A stretch of DNA of 12,083 nt, taken from NCBI GenBank assembly GCA_040386295.1, contig JAZKFR010000080.1:1-12083 (forward strand), read 5' to 3'. The DNA comes from JAZKFR01 sp040386295. Its GTDB lineage: Bacteria; Pseudomonadota; Gammaproteobacteria; Burkholderiales; Rhodocyclaceae. Below are positions 1 to 6,533 of the stretch, piece after piece (the stretch's first letter is position 1; the number at the start of each line of letters is the position of its first letter). Under the pieces are notes generated by a model. The model searched no databases. It saw only the letters and a list, made by a program, of their open reading frames with translations, and was not told the origin of the DNA. Position numbers and translations under genes: made by a program.

Positions 1-53
1 CTCTCGACCTCAACCTTGGCAAGGTTGCGCTCTACCAACTGAGCTACTCCCGC
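1..53 (-). tRNA. tRNA-Gly (anticodon GCC), 3' part cut off by window edge
   Basis: Read on the minus strand from 53 downwards, the sequence folds as a tRNA: acceptor 5' strand GCGGGAG, D-arm GCTC/GAGC around AGTTGGTA, anticodon stem CAACC/GGTTG with loop TTGCCAA, variable loop, and the first five bases of the T-stem. The anticodon GCC lies at 20-18 and specifies glycine. The T-loop, acceptor 3' strand and CCA end are outside the window. It follows uvrC and pgsA on the same strand, the same order as uvrC-pgsA-glyW in E. coli, where further tRNA genes follow. Confidence 0.95.
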
Positions 54-68
54 GCAAAACGCTTGCGC

Positions 69-96
69 ATTATAAAGATTCAGACTCGACTGTCAA
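69..96 (-). promoter_or_regulatory. sigma70 promoter of tRNA-Gly
   Basis: On the minus strand a perfect -35 TTGACA (96-91) and a perfect -10 TATAAT (74-69) are separated by 16 bp, just upstream of the tRNA 5' end at 53. The stretch after the -10 is GC-rich (GCGCAAGCG), like the discriminators of stable-RNA promoters under stringent control; that regulation is inferred. The tRNA is therefore probably transcribed on its own as well as from uvrC-pgsA readthrough. Confidence 0.85.
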
Positions 97-156
97 GATT
101 ATTCGCTCGCAGCGGATTAGAAACGCGTCAGCAATGAACCCTCAAGCGCCGACGAA

Positions 157-196
157 TCAAACACGATCAAACACGATTAAGCGCGATTAAACACGT
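157..196. repeat. four tandem 10-bp units at the 3' end of pgsA
   Basis: Four consecutive 10-mers read TCAAACACGA, TCAAACACGA, TTAAGCGCGA and TTAAACACGT. The first two are identical and the others differ at two or three positions. The array crosses the pgsA stop codon (minus-strand TAA at 189-187), so the last unit encodes the end of PgsA and the rest is 3' untranslated. It lies between pgsA and the tRNA promoter. No function is evident; local slippage duplication is the simplest origin. Confidence 0.7.
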
Positions 197-765
197 TTGC
201 GCTCCTCGGCGAGCAGGTACGGCCAGGCCATGCGTAGGTAATAAAACATAGACCACAGGGTCAAAATTGCCGCAATGTAAATTAAACCCGTACCGACTTG
301 CGCCAAAGCAAAGCCGAACAAAGGTGAGTGATAAAGCAAAAAAGGGATGGCCAGCATTTGGGCAATTGTTTTGATTTTGCCGAGCATCGACACCGCCACG
401 CTTTTGTGCGCACCGATTTGCGCCATCCATTCGCGCAAGGCCGAAATGGTGATTTCTCGGCCAATAATGATCGCAGCAATGACGGCATCTAAACGGTTTA
501 ATTGCACCAGCATGATCAGCGCTGCGGCGATCATCAGCTTATCTGCCACCGGATCGAGAAAAGCGCCAAAGGCTGAGGTCTGGTTCCAGCGACGCGCCAA
601 GTATCCGTCAAGCCAATCGGTCACTGCGGCGACCACAAAAACCAAGGTCGCCACCAGGTTAGGCGTAGCCGGAAACAACCATTGACTCGGCATGTAATAC
701 ACGGCGAACAGCAAAGGAATCAGCAAAATACGCATCCAGGTCAGTAAAATCGGTACGTTAGGCAT
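187..765 (-). CDS. pgsA: CDP-diacylglycerol--glycerol-3-phosphate 3-phosphatidyltransferase
   Basis: Inner-membrane enzyme that makes phosphatidylglycerophosphate from CDP-diacylglycerol and sn-glycerol-3-phosphate, the committed step to phosphatidylglycerol and cardiolipin. The complete CDP-alcohol phosphatidyltransferase signature DG-x2-AR-x8-G-x3-D-x3-D is visible about 40-65 residues in (DWLDGYLARRWN then GAFLDPVADK), including all four aspartates. Several hydrophobic segments flank it. The start at 765 gives 192 aa beginning MPNVPILLTWMR, which lines up with the E. coli start MQFNIPTLLTLFR. Alternatives are ATG at 777, which overlaps the uvrC stop as TGATG, and TTG at 780; none has a clear ribosome binding site, so translational coupling to uvrC is likely. 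It follows uvrC directly and precedes tRNA-Gly. The identification is firm; only the start is uncertain. Confidence 0.95.
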   Translation of the reverse strand: MPNVPILLTWMRILLIPLLFAVYYMPSQWLFPATPNLVATLVFVVAAVTDWLDGYLARRWNQTSAFGAFLDPVADKLMIAAALIMLVQLNRLDAVIAAIIIGREITISALREWMAQIGAHKSVAVSMLGKIKTIAQMLAIPFLLYHSPLFGFALAQVGTGLIYIAAILTLWSMFYYLRMAWPYLLAEERKRV

Positions 766-776
766 AGTGACGATCA

Positions 777-2657
777 TCAATGTAGTGCTGCATAAATTTT
801 CTCGGCCAGCGCCCGGCTAATCCCAGGCACCACAGTCAGTTGCTCAATACCCGCGTTGCTGATGCCCTGCAGCCCACCAAAATGGGCAATCAGCGCTTTG
901 CGCCGTTTCGGTCCAACACCCTCGATCTCTTCTAACTGTGAGCTACGACGTGCGCGGCTGCGCTGGGCGCGATGGCCAGAAATGGCAAAGCGGTGTGCCT
1001 CGTCACGAATTTCTTGAATCAAGTGCAGGGCTGGATGTTGCGGCGGCAATTGTAACGGGGTCCGCTCGTCAGCAAAAATCAAACGCTCCAAACCGGCCTT
1101 ACGCGCCTCGCCTTTCGCCACACCGACCAAGGGAAGATGCGCCAAACCCAACTCAAGCAAAGCAGAAGCTGCCGCTGCCACCTGCCCCTTACCACCATCG
1201 ATCAGAATCAAGCTCGGCAATACGCCCTCGCCCTTAGCCATTTTTTCGTAACGCCGTAGCACCGCTTGCCTGATCGCTGCGTAATCGTCACCCGGCGCAA
1301 TGTTGGTGATATTAAAGCGGCGATAAGCCGATTTTTGCATGCCGCGACCTTGATAAACCACGCACGCCGCGACGGTGGCCTCACCCATGGTGTGACTGAT
1401 GTCAAAACACTCTATGCGCGCCGCCAGGGCGGACACCTCATCGGATTCACCCAACTGATCGGACTCATCCGCAGCGCCTAGCGCATCAAGCGCATCAGCG
1501 CTGCTTAAACCGAGCACACTTTGCAAAGCCACCCACCGCTCGCCCTGCATTGACAGCATGCCGCGCCGCGCAAGTATGGCAAGCCGGGCATTCTGCTCGG
1601 CCATCTCAACCCAAACGCGCTGCGTCTGATTGCGCGCCTGCATCAGCGGGATCGTGCGCCCAACATACTCATTGAGCGCCGCAGACACCGCCGCTTCCGG
1701 CGGCGGCAGATTGAGCAAAATCCGTGTCGGCGCGGGATGCGCCCAATAATGCTGATAGACAAAAGCGGTCAGCGCCTCGCTCAACGCAACCTCTTGAGCA
1801 TTACTCGGAAATTGCGCCTTATCGCCCAAATGCCGCCCGCCCCGCACCATCGCCAAATTAACGCAGAGCAAACCTTGTTCGGCAACAACGACAACGATAT
1901 CGAGGTCTTCGCCCTGCGCACTTTCAACGTATTGCCTATCTTGAATCTGGCGCAAAGATTGAATTTGATCGCGATATTGCGCGGCCTGCTCAAAAGCCAA
2001 ATTAGCGGCAGACTGCTCCATCGCCAGCTTGAGCTTCGCCATCACCTCTTGCTGGCGTCCCTGTAAAAACAGCGAGGCCAAACGCACGTCGGCGGCATAA
2101 AGCTCCGGCTCGATCAAATCAACGCAAGGCCCAGAACAACGCTTGATCTGGTAGAGCAAACAAGGACGCGAGCGATTGTTAAAAACCGAATTCTCGCAAG
2201 TACGCAAACGAAACATTTTCTGCAAAAAATGCACGCTATCGCGCACCGCTGGCGAGGACGGAAAAGGACCAAAATAATCCGCGCGCTGATCGGTTCGCCC
2301 ACGAAAAAAAGCCAGACGCGGAAACGCGTCGTGCGTCAACACAATGTAGGGATAAGACTTGTCGTCACGAAACAAAATGTTGTAACGCGGCGCCAAACGT
2401 TTGATCAGATTGTTCTCAAGCAGCAAAGCCTCGGCTTCAGAACGCGTCACCGTCGTCTCGATATTAGCAATCTGCGCGACCATCAAAGCAATGCGCGGAC
2501 TCGCATGCTGTGCGCGAAAATACGAAGCAACGCGCTTCTTTAAGCTCTTCGCTTTACCGACGTAGAGCACCTTATCGTCGGCGTCAAGCATGCGATAAAC
2601 GCCAGGCAACTCAGGCAAAGTAGCCAGGATCGGCTTCGCGTCAAAGGGTTTATTCAT
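777..2657 (-). CDS. uvrC: UvrABC excinuclease subunit C
   Basis: Nuclease subunit of nucleotide excision repair; with UvrB it cuts on both sides of a DNA lesion. The 626 residues show the whole family layout. The GIY-YIG domain (GVY at 19-21, YVG at 32-34, SEAEALLLE near 73-81) makes the 3' cut. Cysteines 154, 166, 174 and 178 match those reported to bind a 4Fe-4S cluster in E. coli UvrC. A UVR helix pair (about 205-243) contacts UvrB. The RNase H-like nuclease (FDISH with D419, IDGGKGQ with D487, DEAHRF with H555) makes the 5' cut. Two helix-hairpin-helix motifs end the protein (about 576-626). Relative to the 610-aa E. coli protein there is about 20 extra residues, Ser/Ala/Asp-rich, near 385-412. 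It is the first gene of the uvrC-pgsA unit, divergent from earP across 93 bp. ATG at 2657 lacks a strong ribosome binding site. Confidence 0.98.
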   Translation of the reverse strand: MNKPFDAKPILATLPELPGVYRMLDADDKVLYVGKAKSLKKRVASYFRAQHASPRIALMVAQIANIETTVTRSEAEALLLENNLIKRLAPRYNILFRDDKSYPYIVLTHDAFPRLAFFRGRTDQRADYFGPFPSSPAVRDSVHFLQKMFRLRTCENSVFNNRSRPCLLYQIKRCSGPCVDLIEPELYAADVRLASLFLQGRQQEVMAKLKLAMEQSAANLAFEQAAQYRDQIQSLRQIQDRQYVESAQGEDLDIVVVVAEQGLLCVNLAMVRGGRHLGDKAQFPSNAQEVALSEALTAFVYQHYWAHPAPTRILLNLPPPEAAVSAALNEYVGRTIPLMQARNQTQRVWVEMAEQNARLAILARRGMLSMQGERWVALQSVLGLSSADALDALGAADESDQLGESDEVSALAARIECFDISHTMGEATVAACVVYQGRGMQKSAYRRFNITNIAPGDDYAAIRQAVLRRYEKMAKGEGVLPSLILIDGGKGQVAAAASALLELGLAHLPLVGVAKGEARKAGLERLIFADERTPLQLPPQHPALHLIQEIRDEAHRFAISGHRAQRSRARRSSQLEEIEGVGPKRRKALIAHFGGLQGISNAGIEQLTVVPGISRALAEKIYAALH

Positions 2658-2750
2658 GGTGTTTTGATGAGTTCAAGCAGGCGAATCGGGCAAGCAGACA
2701 CACTGCCTAAGGTAGGATGACGGCCGATCTTATCACCGCCCTTAAAGCTC

Positions 2751-3929
2751 ATGCCGACAAGCACTACGCAAATAGACAGCGCGCCAGATTGCGATATTTT
2801 CTGCGCCGTCATCGACAACTACGGCGACATTGGCGTGTGCTGGCGACTCGCCCGCCAACTCGCCAAAGAACACGGCTTGCACGTGCGTTTGTGGGTCGAT
2901 CAGCTCAGCACCTTTCAAGTGCTCTGCCCGGCAGTACAAACACAGAGCACTAAGCAGCGTATCGAGAACATCGACATCAGACTTTGGCCACAACAAGATT
3001 CGGCTGAATTGTTCAGCAACATCACGCCCGCCAGTCTGGTCATCGAAGCCTTTGCCTGCCGCATTCCCGAAGCATTTATTGCGCGCATGGCACAGAGCAC
3101 ACCGCCGCCAGTCTGGATCAACCTCGAGTACTTAAGCGCCGAAGACTGGGTCGCTACCTGCCACCGGCTACCGTCACCGCAGCCACAACTTTCGCTCGTC
3201 AAATATTTCTTCTTCCCTGGTTTTACGCCTGAGACAGGCGGACTACTGCGCGAAAATTCACTGCTCAGTGAACGGCAAAAATTCCTTGAGCAGCCGGGCG
3301 CACAAAATGAATTCTGGCGCGCACTCGGCGTCACAACACCGCCACAGAACGCCTTGCGTGTATCGCTGTTTTCGTACGAAAACGCAGCGATAGCGCAACT
3401 GCTCAAAGCCTGGGAAACAGCAGAAAAACCCGTGTATTGCCTGCTCCCGCCGTCACGCGCCCTGCCAGCTGTAGAAGCCTACTACCAACAAAAACTCACA
3501 GCGGGCGACGTTATCCAGCGCGGCGCACTCGAACTGCACGTCATCCCTTTTCTCGAACACAAACGCTACGACCAGTTACTGTGGGCATGCGACTTAAACT
3601 TTGTTCGCGGTGAAGATTCCTTCGTCCGCGCGCAATGGGCAGCTCGTCCTTTTGTCTGGCACATTTACCCGCAAGAAGAAGACGCCCACCGCATCAAACT
3701 CGACGCTTTTCTGCAACGCTACTGCGCTGGACTGGGCGAAGAAACAAACGCGATGTTGCGCACTTTTTGGCACAGCTGGAATAACACAAACCACTCTAAA
3801 AAACTGGATTGGGATGCGCTCAGTGCGGCACTACCCAAGTTGACACAGCACACCAAACAATGGCTTGAGCAACTCGCCAAAACAGAAGATTTAGCATGCC
3901 AACTAGTGCGTTTTACTCGTAGCCATTAG
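2751..3929 (+). CDS. earP: EF-P arginine rhamnosyltransferase EarP
   Basis: Cytoplasmic GT-B glycosyltransferase that moves rhamnose from TDP-beta-L-rhamnose to Arg32 of elongation factor P, activating EF-P for polyproline translation. The family signature is clear: IDNYGDIGVCWRLARQL at 21-37 carries the two aspartates (D22, D26) known to matter for catalysis, YFFFPGFTPETGGL lies near 152-165, and RGEDSFVRAQWA at 286-297 followed by PFVWHIYPQEEDAH forms the nucleotide-sugar site. The length of 392 aa fits the family. ATG at 2751 has only a poor ribosome binding site (about AAAG), but no other start leaves the N-terminal strand intact. It diverges from uvrC. In many betaproteobacteria efp lies immediately downstream; here it does not, so efp must be elsewhere if the pathway works. 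Confidence 0.95.
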   Translation: MPTSTTQIDSAPDCDIFCAVIDNYGDIGVCWRLARQLAKEHGLHVRLWVDQLSTFQVLCPAVQTQSTKQRIENIDIRLWPQQDSAELFSNITPASLVIEAFACRIPEAFIARMAQSTPPPVWINLEYLSAEDWVATCHRLPSPQPQLSLVKYFFFPGFTPETGGLLRENSLLSERQKFLEQPGAQNEFWRALGVTTPPQNALRVSLFSYENAAIAQLLKAWETAEKPVYCLLPPSRALPAVEAYYQQKLTAGDVIQRGALELHVIPFLEHKRYDQLLWACDLNFVRGEDSFVRAQWAARPFVWHIYPQEEDAHRIKLDAFLQRYCAGLGEETNAMLRTFWHSWNNTNHSKKLDWDALSAALPKLTQHTKQWLEQLAKTEDLACQLVRFTRSH

Positions 3930-3972
3930 GCTTCTCGCAGCTTGAGTTCGGCATAAAGTGGCCCGCCAAGCT

Positions 3973-3996
3973 ACGCCACTACGCCACTACTCCACT
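3973..3996. repeat. three tandem 8-bp units before the iron-operon promoter
   Basis: ACGCCACT occurs twice in tandem (3973-3980, 3981-3988), followed by a variant ACTCCACT (3989-3996). The array ends 8 bp before the -35 hexamer of the iron operon. It is too short to call a binding-site array with confidence; it could be a slippage product or direct repeats for a regulator. The rest of the earP-to-operon gap shows no gene and no convincing terminator. Confidence 0.5.
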
Positions 3997-4004
3997 CTAA
4001 ATGC

Positions 4005-4034
4005 TTGACAGTTTCATTCATTCAAAATGATAAT
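4005..4034 (+). promoter_or_regulatory. sigma70-type promoter of the iron operon
   Basis: A perfect -35 TTGACA (4005-4010) is followed after 18 bp by GATAAT (4029-4034), a 5/6 match to the -10 consensus. The -10 lies inside the Fur box, so bound Fur would block polymerase. The start codon of the first gene is at 4091, which leaves a leader of roughly 50 bases. Confidence 0.75.
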
Positions 4035-4050
4035 GAGAATGATTCTCATC
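4029..4050 (+). promoter_or_regulatory. Fur box (ferric uptake regulator operator)
   Basis: GATAATGAGAATGATTCTC at 4029-4047 matches the classical 19-bp Fur consensus GATAATGATAATCATTATC at 16 of 19 positions. Within it, ATGAGAAT-G-ATTCTCAT (4033-4049) is a perfect 8-1-8 palindrome that fits the 7-1-7 Fur model. It overlaps the -10 of the promoter. By established Fur biology this implies repression when iron is plentiful and expression of the four genes downstream when iron is scarce. Confidence 0.9.
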
Positions 4051-4090
4051 CGCACCAACCCCTGAACATTCATCCTCGGAGATATTTGCT

Positions 4091-4654
4091 ATGCCCATGC
4101 TTGATCGTTTCTCTCGCTATACCCCTAAAGCTGTTGTTTTGCTCGCCGCCGGCCTGTTTTCACTGACCGCCTCAGCCCTTGAATATCCGATTGGCACACC
4201 ACAACAACGCAATGGAATGGAAATCGCTGCTGTCTATCTGCAAGCAGTAAACATGGAACCTGAAGGCATGATGCGCAAAGCGGAGGAGTCCGACATTCAC
4301 ATCGAAGCGGACATTCACGCGCTGGCGAATAATGCAAACGGCTTTGAAGAAGGCGCGTGGATTCCCTACCTCGTCATCAAATACGAAATCACCAAAGTCG
4401 GCAGCAACGAAAAAATCACGGGTGATTTCATGCCCATGGTCGCTAATGACGGCCCGCACTATGGCGACAATATCAAGCTGCTAGGCGCCGGAAAATATCA
4501 CGTGAAATACATGATCGAACCCCCGTCAGCCAACACGCACGCACATTTCGGACGCCACACCGACCGCCTCACTGGCGTTCGTCCATGGTTCAAACCCTTC
4601 ACAGTCGAATACGACTTCACCTATGCGGGCATCGGCAAAAAGGGTGGATATTAG
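4091..4654 (+). CDS. P19/FtrA-type periplasmic iron-binding protein
   Basis: Periplasmic protein of the P19/Tp34/FtrA family, which binds iron (and copper) for high-affinity ferrous/ferric uptake in Campylobacter P19 and Brucella/Bordetella FtrA. The 187-aa precursor has a signal peptide with a basic start, a hydrophobic core at about 15-25 and an Ala-Ser-Ala cleavage site near residue 29. Metal-ligand spacing matches C. jejuni P19: H70 and E72 in DIHIEADIHA, M116 in MPM, H123 in DGPHYGDN, and a C-terminal histidine among H150, H152 and H156 in the THAHFGRH region. A ribosome binding site GGAGA (4078-4082) lies 8 bases before the ATG; a second ATG at 4097 is possible. It is the first gene behind the Fur box and is followed after 3 bases by the porin. 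It may be named ftrA, fetP or p19 in different organisms. Confidence 0.92.
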   Translation: MPMLDRFSRYTPKAVVLLAAGLFSLTASALEYPIGTPQQRNGMEIAAVYLQAVNMEPEGMMRKAEESDIHIEADIHALANNANGFEEGAWIPYLVIKYEITKVGSNEKITGDFMPMVANDGPHYGDNIKLLGAGKYHVKYMIEPPSANTHAHFGRHTDRLTGVRPWFKPFTVEYDFTYAGIGKKGGY

Positions 4655-4657
4655 ACA

Positions 4658-6193
4658 ATGACGCCCCATTTTTCGATGAAGCAGCTGACCCTGGGCATGG
4701 CCATGTTATGCGCTGCCGGCAGCGTTCCGGCAGCGACTAAAGCTGAGGCAAAACTACTCCAGCTGGTGCAACAGCTCAATGAACGTTTAGAACGTCTTGA
4801 GCAACGCAACACCTCACTGGAACAACAGGTCAAAGCGCCGAATTTATCCTTGCCTACTGAGCTAGATCAGCGTGTACGTTCGCTCGAGAATGCTAACGCC
4901 CAGCTCGAAAAGAGCCTCGCCAGCGAGCGCATCAGCGAAAACGAACCCGAGCTGACAACCCGTCTCAAAGCAATCGAACAGAACGCGCTCGACATGAAAA
5001 AATCAGTGCGCAAAATTGACGCACTGGAGGGACTCAAAATCAGCACCAGCCTCACCACCGTCATGCAAAAACCAGTCGGCTTAGCGCAAGGAACAAGCGA
5101 CGCTAACAGCCAACTGAACTACCGCGCCGACGTCACGGTCGAACTGCCACTTGAGTCCATCGGCGATATCGACCACAAACTGTTTGCGCATTTCCGCCTG
5201 GGTCAGGGATCGGGAATCAACACACCGTTCTCCAATCTCGGCGCGTTTGCCAATGCGCCCAATGCGCTAGCCTTCCGCGCCAGCGGCTCACCCCCGGATG
5301 ACTCCGTCGCAATCCTTGGAGAAGCCTATTATCAGGCGAGCATTCCACTGCCTTCTGGCGGCTTCAAACCAGACTCAAAAGAAACACTTGAGCTGACCTT
5401 CGGCAAAATGGATCTCTTTGGCTTTTTTGATCAGAACGCAGTCGCCGGAGACGAATCGCGCCAATTCCTCAATTCAGTGTTTGTGCATAACCCCCTGCTT
5501 GATGCGGGCGGCGAAGTCGGTGTTGATGCCAATGGTTTTCAACCGGGCTTCGTCACGGCTTACGTCAATCACGAAGACAAAGCGAACGTGTGGCGCTTAT
5601 CGCTCGGCGTATTCGGCACAGGCGAAGGGGCAAATTACCAACACTTTTCATCATCACCTCTGGTCATGGCACAAGCCGAAACCAAGCTTAAATTTTCTGG
5701 CCTGACCGGTAATTATCGTGCTTACCTGTGGCGCACTGGCCAAGGGCAGCAGCTTGACGGCAGCATCGATCAACACATGGGCTGGGGTATTTCTGTCGAC
5801 CAAAGCATTGATGAGGGCATCACGTTATTTAGTCGATATGGCAAGCTCAACCAAGGCCAGCTGCGTTTCGATCAGGCGCTCATTGCAGGCGCTGAAATCA
5901 ATGGCTCACGCTGGTCGCGCGGCGGTGATTCTTTAGGTGTCGCACTAGGCAAGCTACGTGCCAGCGGCGACTATCGTGCTGCGGGCGGGAGTGGCGACCT
6001 CACGGGCGATGGCAACGGACTCTTTGCCTTTGCGCCAGGCGGGGGTGAGAAAATAGCTGAGCTTTATTATCGCTATCGCGTCAACAAACAAGTCGAGCTG
6101 TCACCCGATTTCCAATACATCTGGAACACAGGCGCAAATCCCGATGCCCAGAATGTGTCGATTTATGGCCTGCGTGCTCAATTTAGCTACTAA
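4658..6193 (+). CDS. OprB-like outer-membrane porin with N-terminal coiled coil
   Basis: The 511-aa protein has a signal peptide (hydrophobic core about 8-20, cleavage near Ala25/Ala26), then two leucine/glutamate-rich heptad stretches (about 28-60 and 68-123) predicted to form a coiled coil, then a long beta-rich, glycine- and aromatic-rich region ending in QFSY, the terminal aromatic usual for outer-membrane beta-barrels. The barrel resembles carbohydrate-selective OprB-type porins; the coiled coil before it recalls porins that anchor to peptidoglycan or form trimer stalks. It starts 3 bases after the P19 stop and sits between P19 and the cupredoxin, so it is probably co-transcribed and iron-regulated. 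I infer that it lets iron or an iron complex through the outer membrane; the substrate cannot be read from sequence. GGGTGG (4642-4647) is a plausible ribosome binding site; Met7 (4676) is another possible start. Confidence 0.75.
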   Translation: MTPHFSMKQLTLGMAMLCAAGSVPAATKAEAKLLQLVQQLNERLERLEQRNTSLEQQVKAPNLSLPTELDQRVRSLENANAQLEKSLASERISENEPELTTRLKAIEQNALDMKKSVRKIDALEGLKISTSLTTVMQKPVGLAQGTSDANSQLNYRADVTVELPLESIGDIDHKLFAHFRLGQGSGINTPFSNLGAFANAPNALAFRASGSPPDDSVAILGEAYYQASIPLPSGGFKPDSKETLELTFGKMDLFGFFDQNAVAGDESRQFLNSVFVHNPLLDAGGEVGVDANGFQPGFVTAYVNHEDKANVWRLSLGVFGTGEGANYQHFSSSPLVMAQAETKLKFSGLTGNYRAYLWRTGQGQQLDGSIDQHMGWGISVDQSIDEGITLFSRYGKLNQGQLRFDQALIAGAEINGSRWSRGGDSLGVALGKLRASGDYRAAGGSGDLTGDGNGLFAFAPGGGEKIAELYYRYRVNKQVELSPDFQYIWNTGANPDAQNVSIYGLRAQFSY

Positions 6194-6206
6194 TGGAAAC
6201 AGCAAA

Positions 6207-6533
6207 ATGAAGCATTGGCGCTTACTACTATCTCTATCGTGTTTTGCCTTTTCAACACACGCCGCCGACTTACCCACCTTCAGATTGCTCATCAAAGCCG
6301 GCCACTTCATTCCTGCACGTCTCGAAGTGCCGGCTAATACGAAATTTCGCCTACTGATCAAAAACGAAGGACCGGGCGCGGAGGAATTTGAGAGCAACCA
6401 ACTAAAGAAAGAAAAAGTACTCGCACCAGGCGTAGAAAGTTTCCTGATTTTTCAGCCGCTCAAACCTGGCACTTACCCATTCATTGGTGAATTTCACCCA
6501 GAAACAGCAAAAGGGGAAATGGTCGCGAAATGA
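6207..6533 (+). CDS. periplasmic cupredoxin-like protein (FtrB type)
   Basis: A small 108-aa secreted protein: MKHWRLLLSLSCFAFSTHA is a signal peptide with cleavage near residue 20, leaving a mature domain of about 88 residues with the single-domain cupredoxin pattern (HFIPARLEVPANTKF, EEFES, PLKPGTYPFIGEFHPETAKG). H33, E60-E62, H97 and M105 are possible metal ligands; the Cys of blue copper proteins is absent, as I recall for iron-uptake cupredoxins of this group. In the Ftr system FtrB is thought to act with the P19-like protein to oxidise or pass on ferrous iron. The start at 6207 is chosen because it gives a clean signal peptide, has GGAA at 6195-6198 upstream and begins just after the porin stop; a longer in-frame start at 6144 would overlap the porin and bury the signal peptide. 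Its stop overlaps the next gene by 4 bases. Confidence 0.85.
   Translation: MKHWRLLLSLSCFAFSTHAADLPTFRLLIKAGHFIPARLEVPANTKFRLLIKNEGPGAEEFESNQLKKEKVLAPGVESFLIFQPLKPGTYPFIGEFHPETAKGEMVAK

Noticed and set aside
6144..6206. In-frame upstream start for the cupredoxin overlapping the porin end
   Set aside because: It would add 21 residues before an obvious signal peptide and overlap the porin; 6207 has a better start context.
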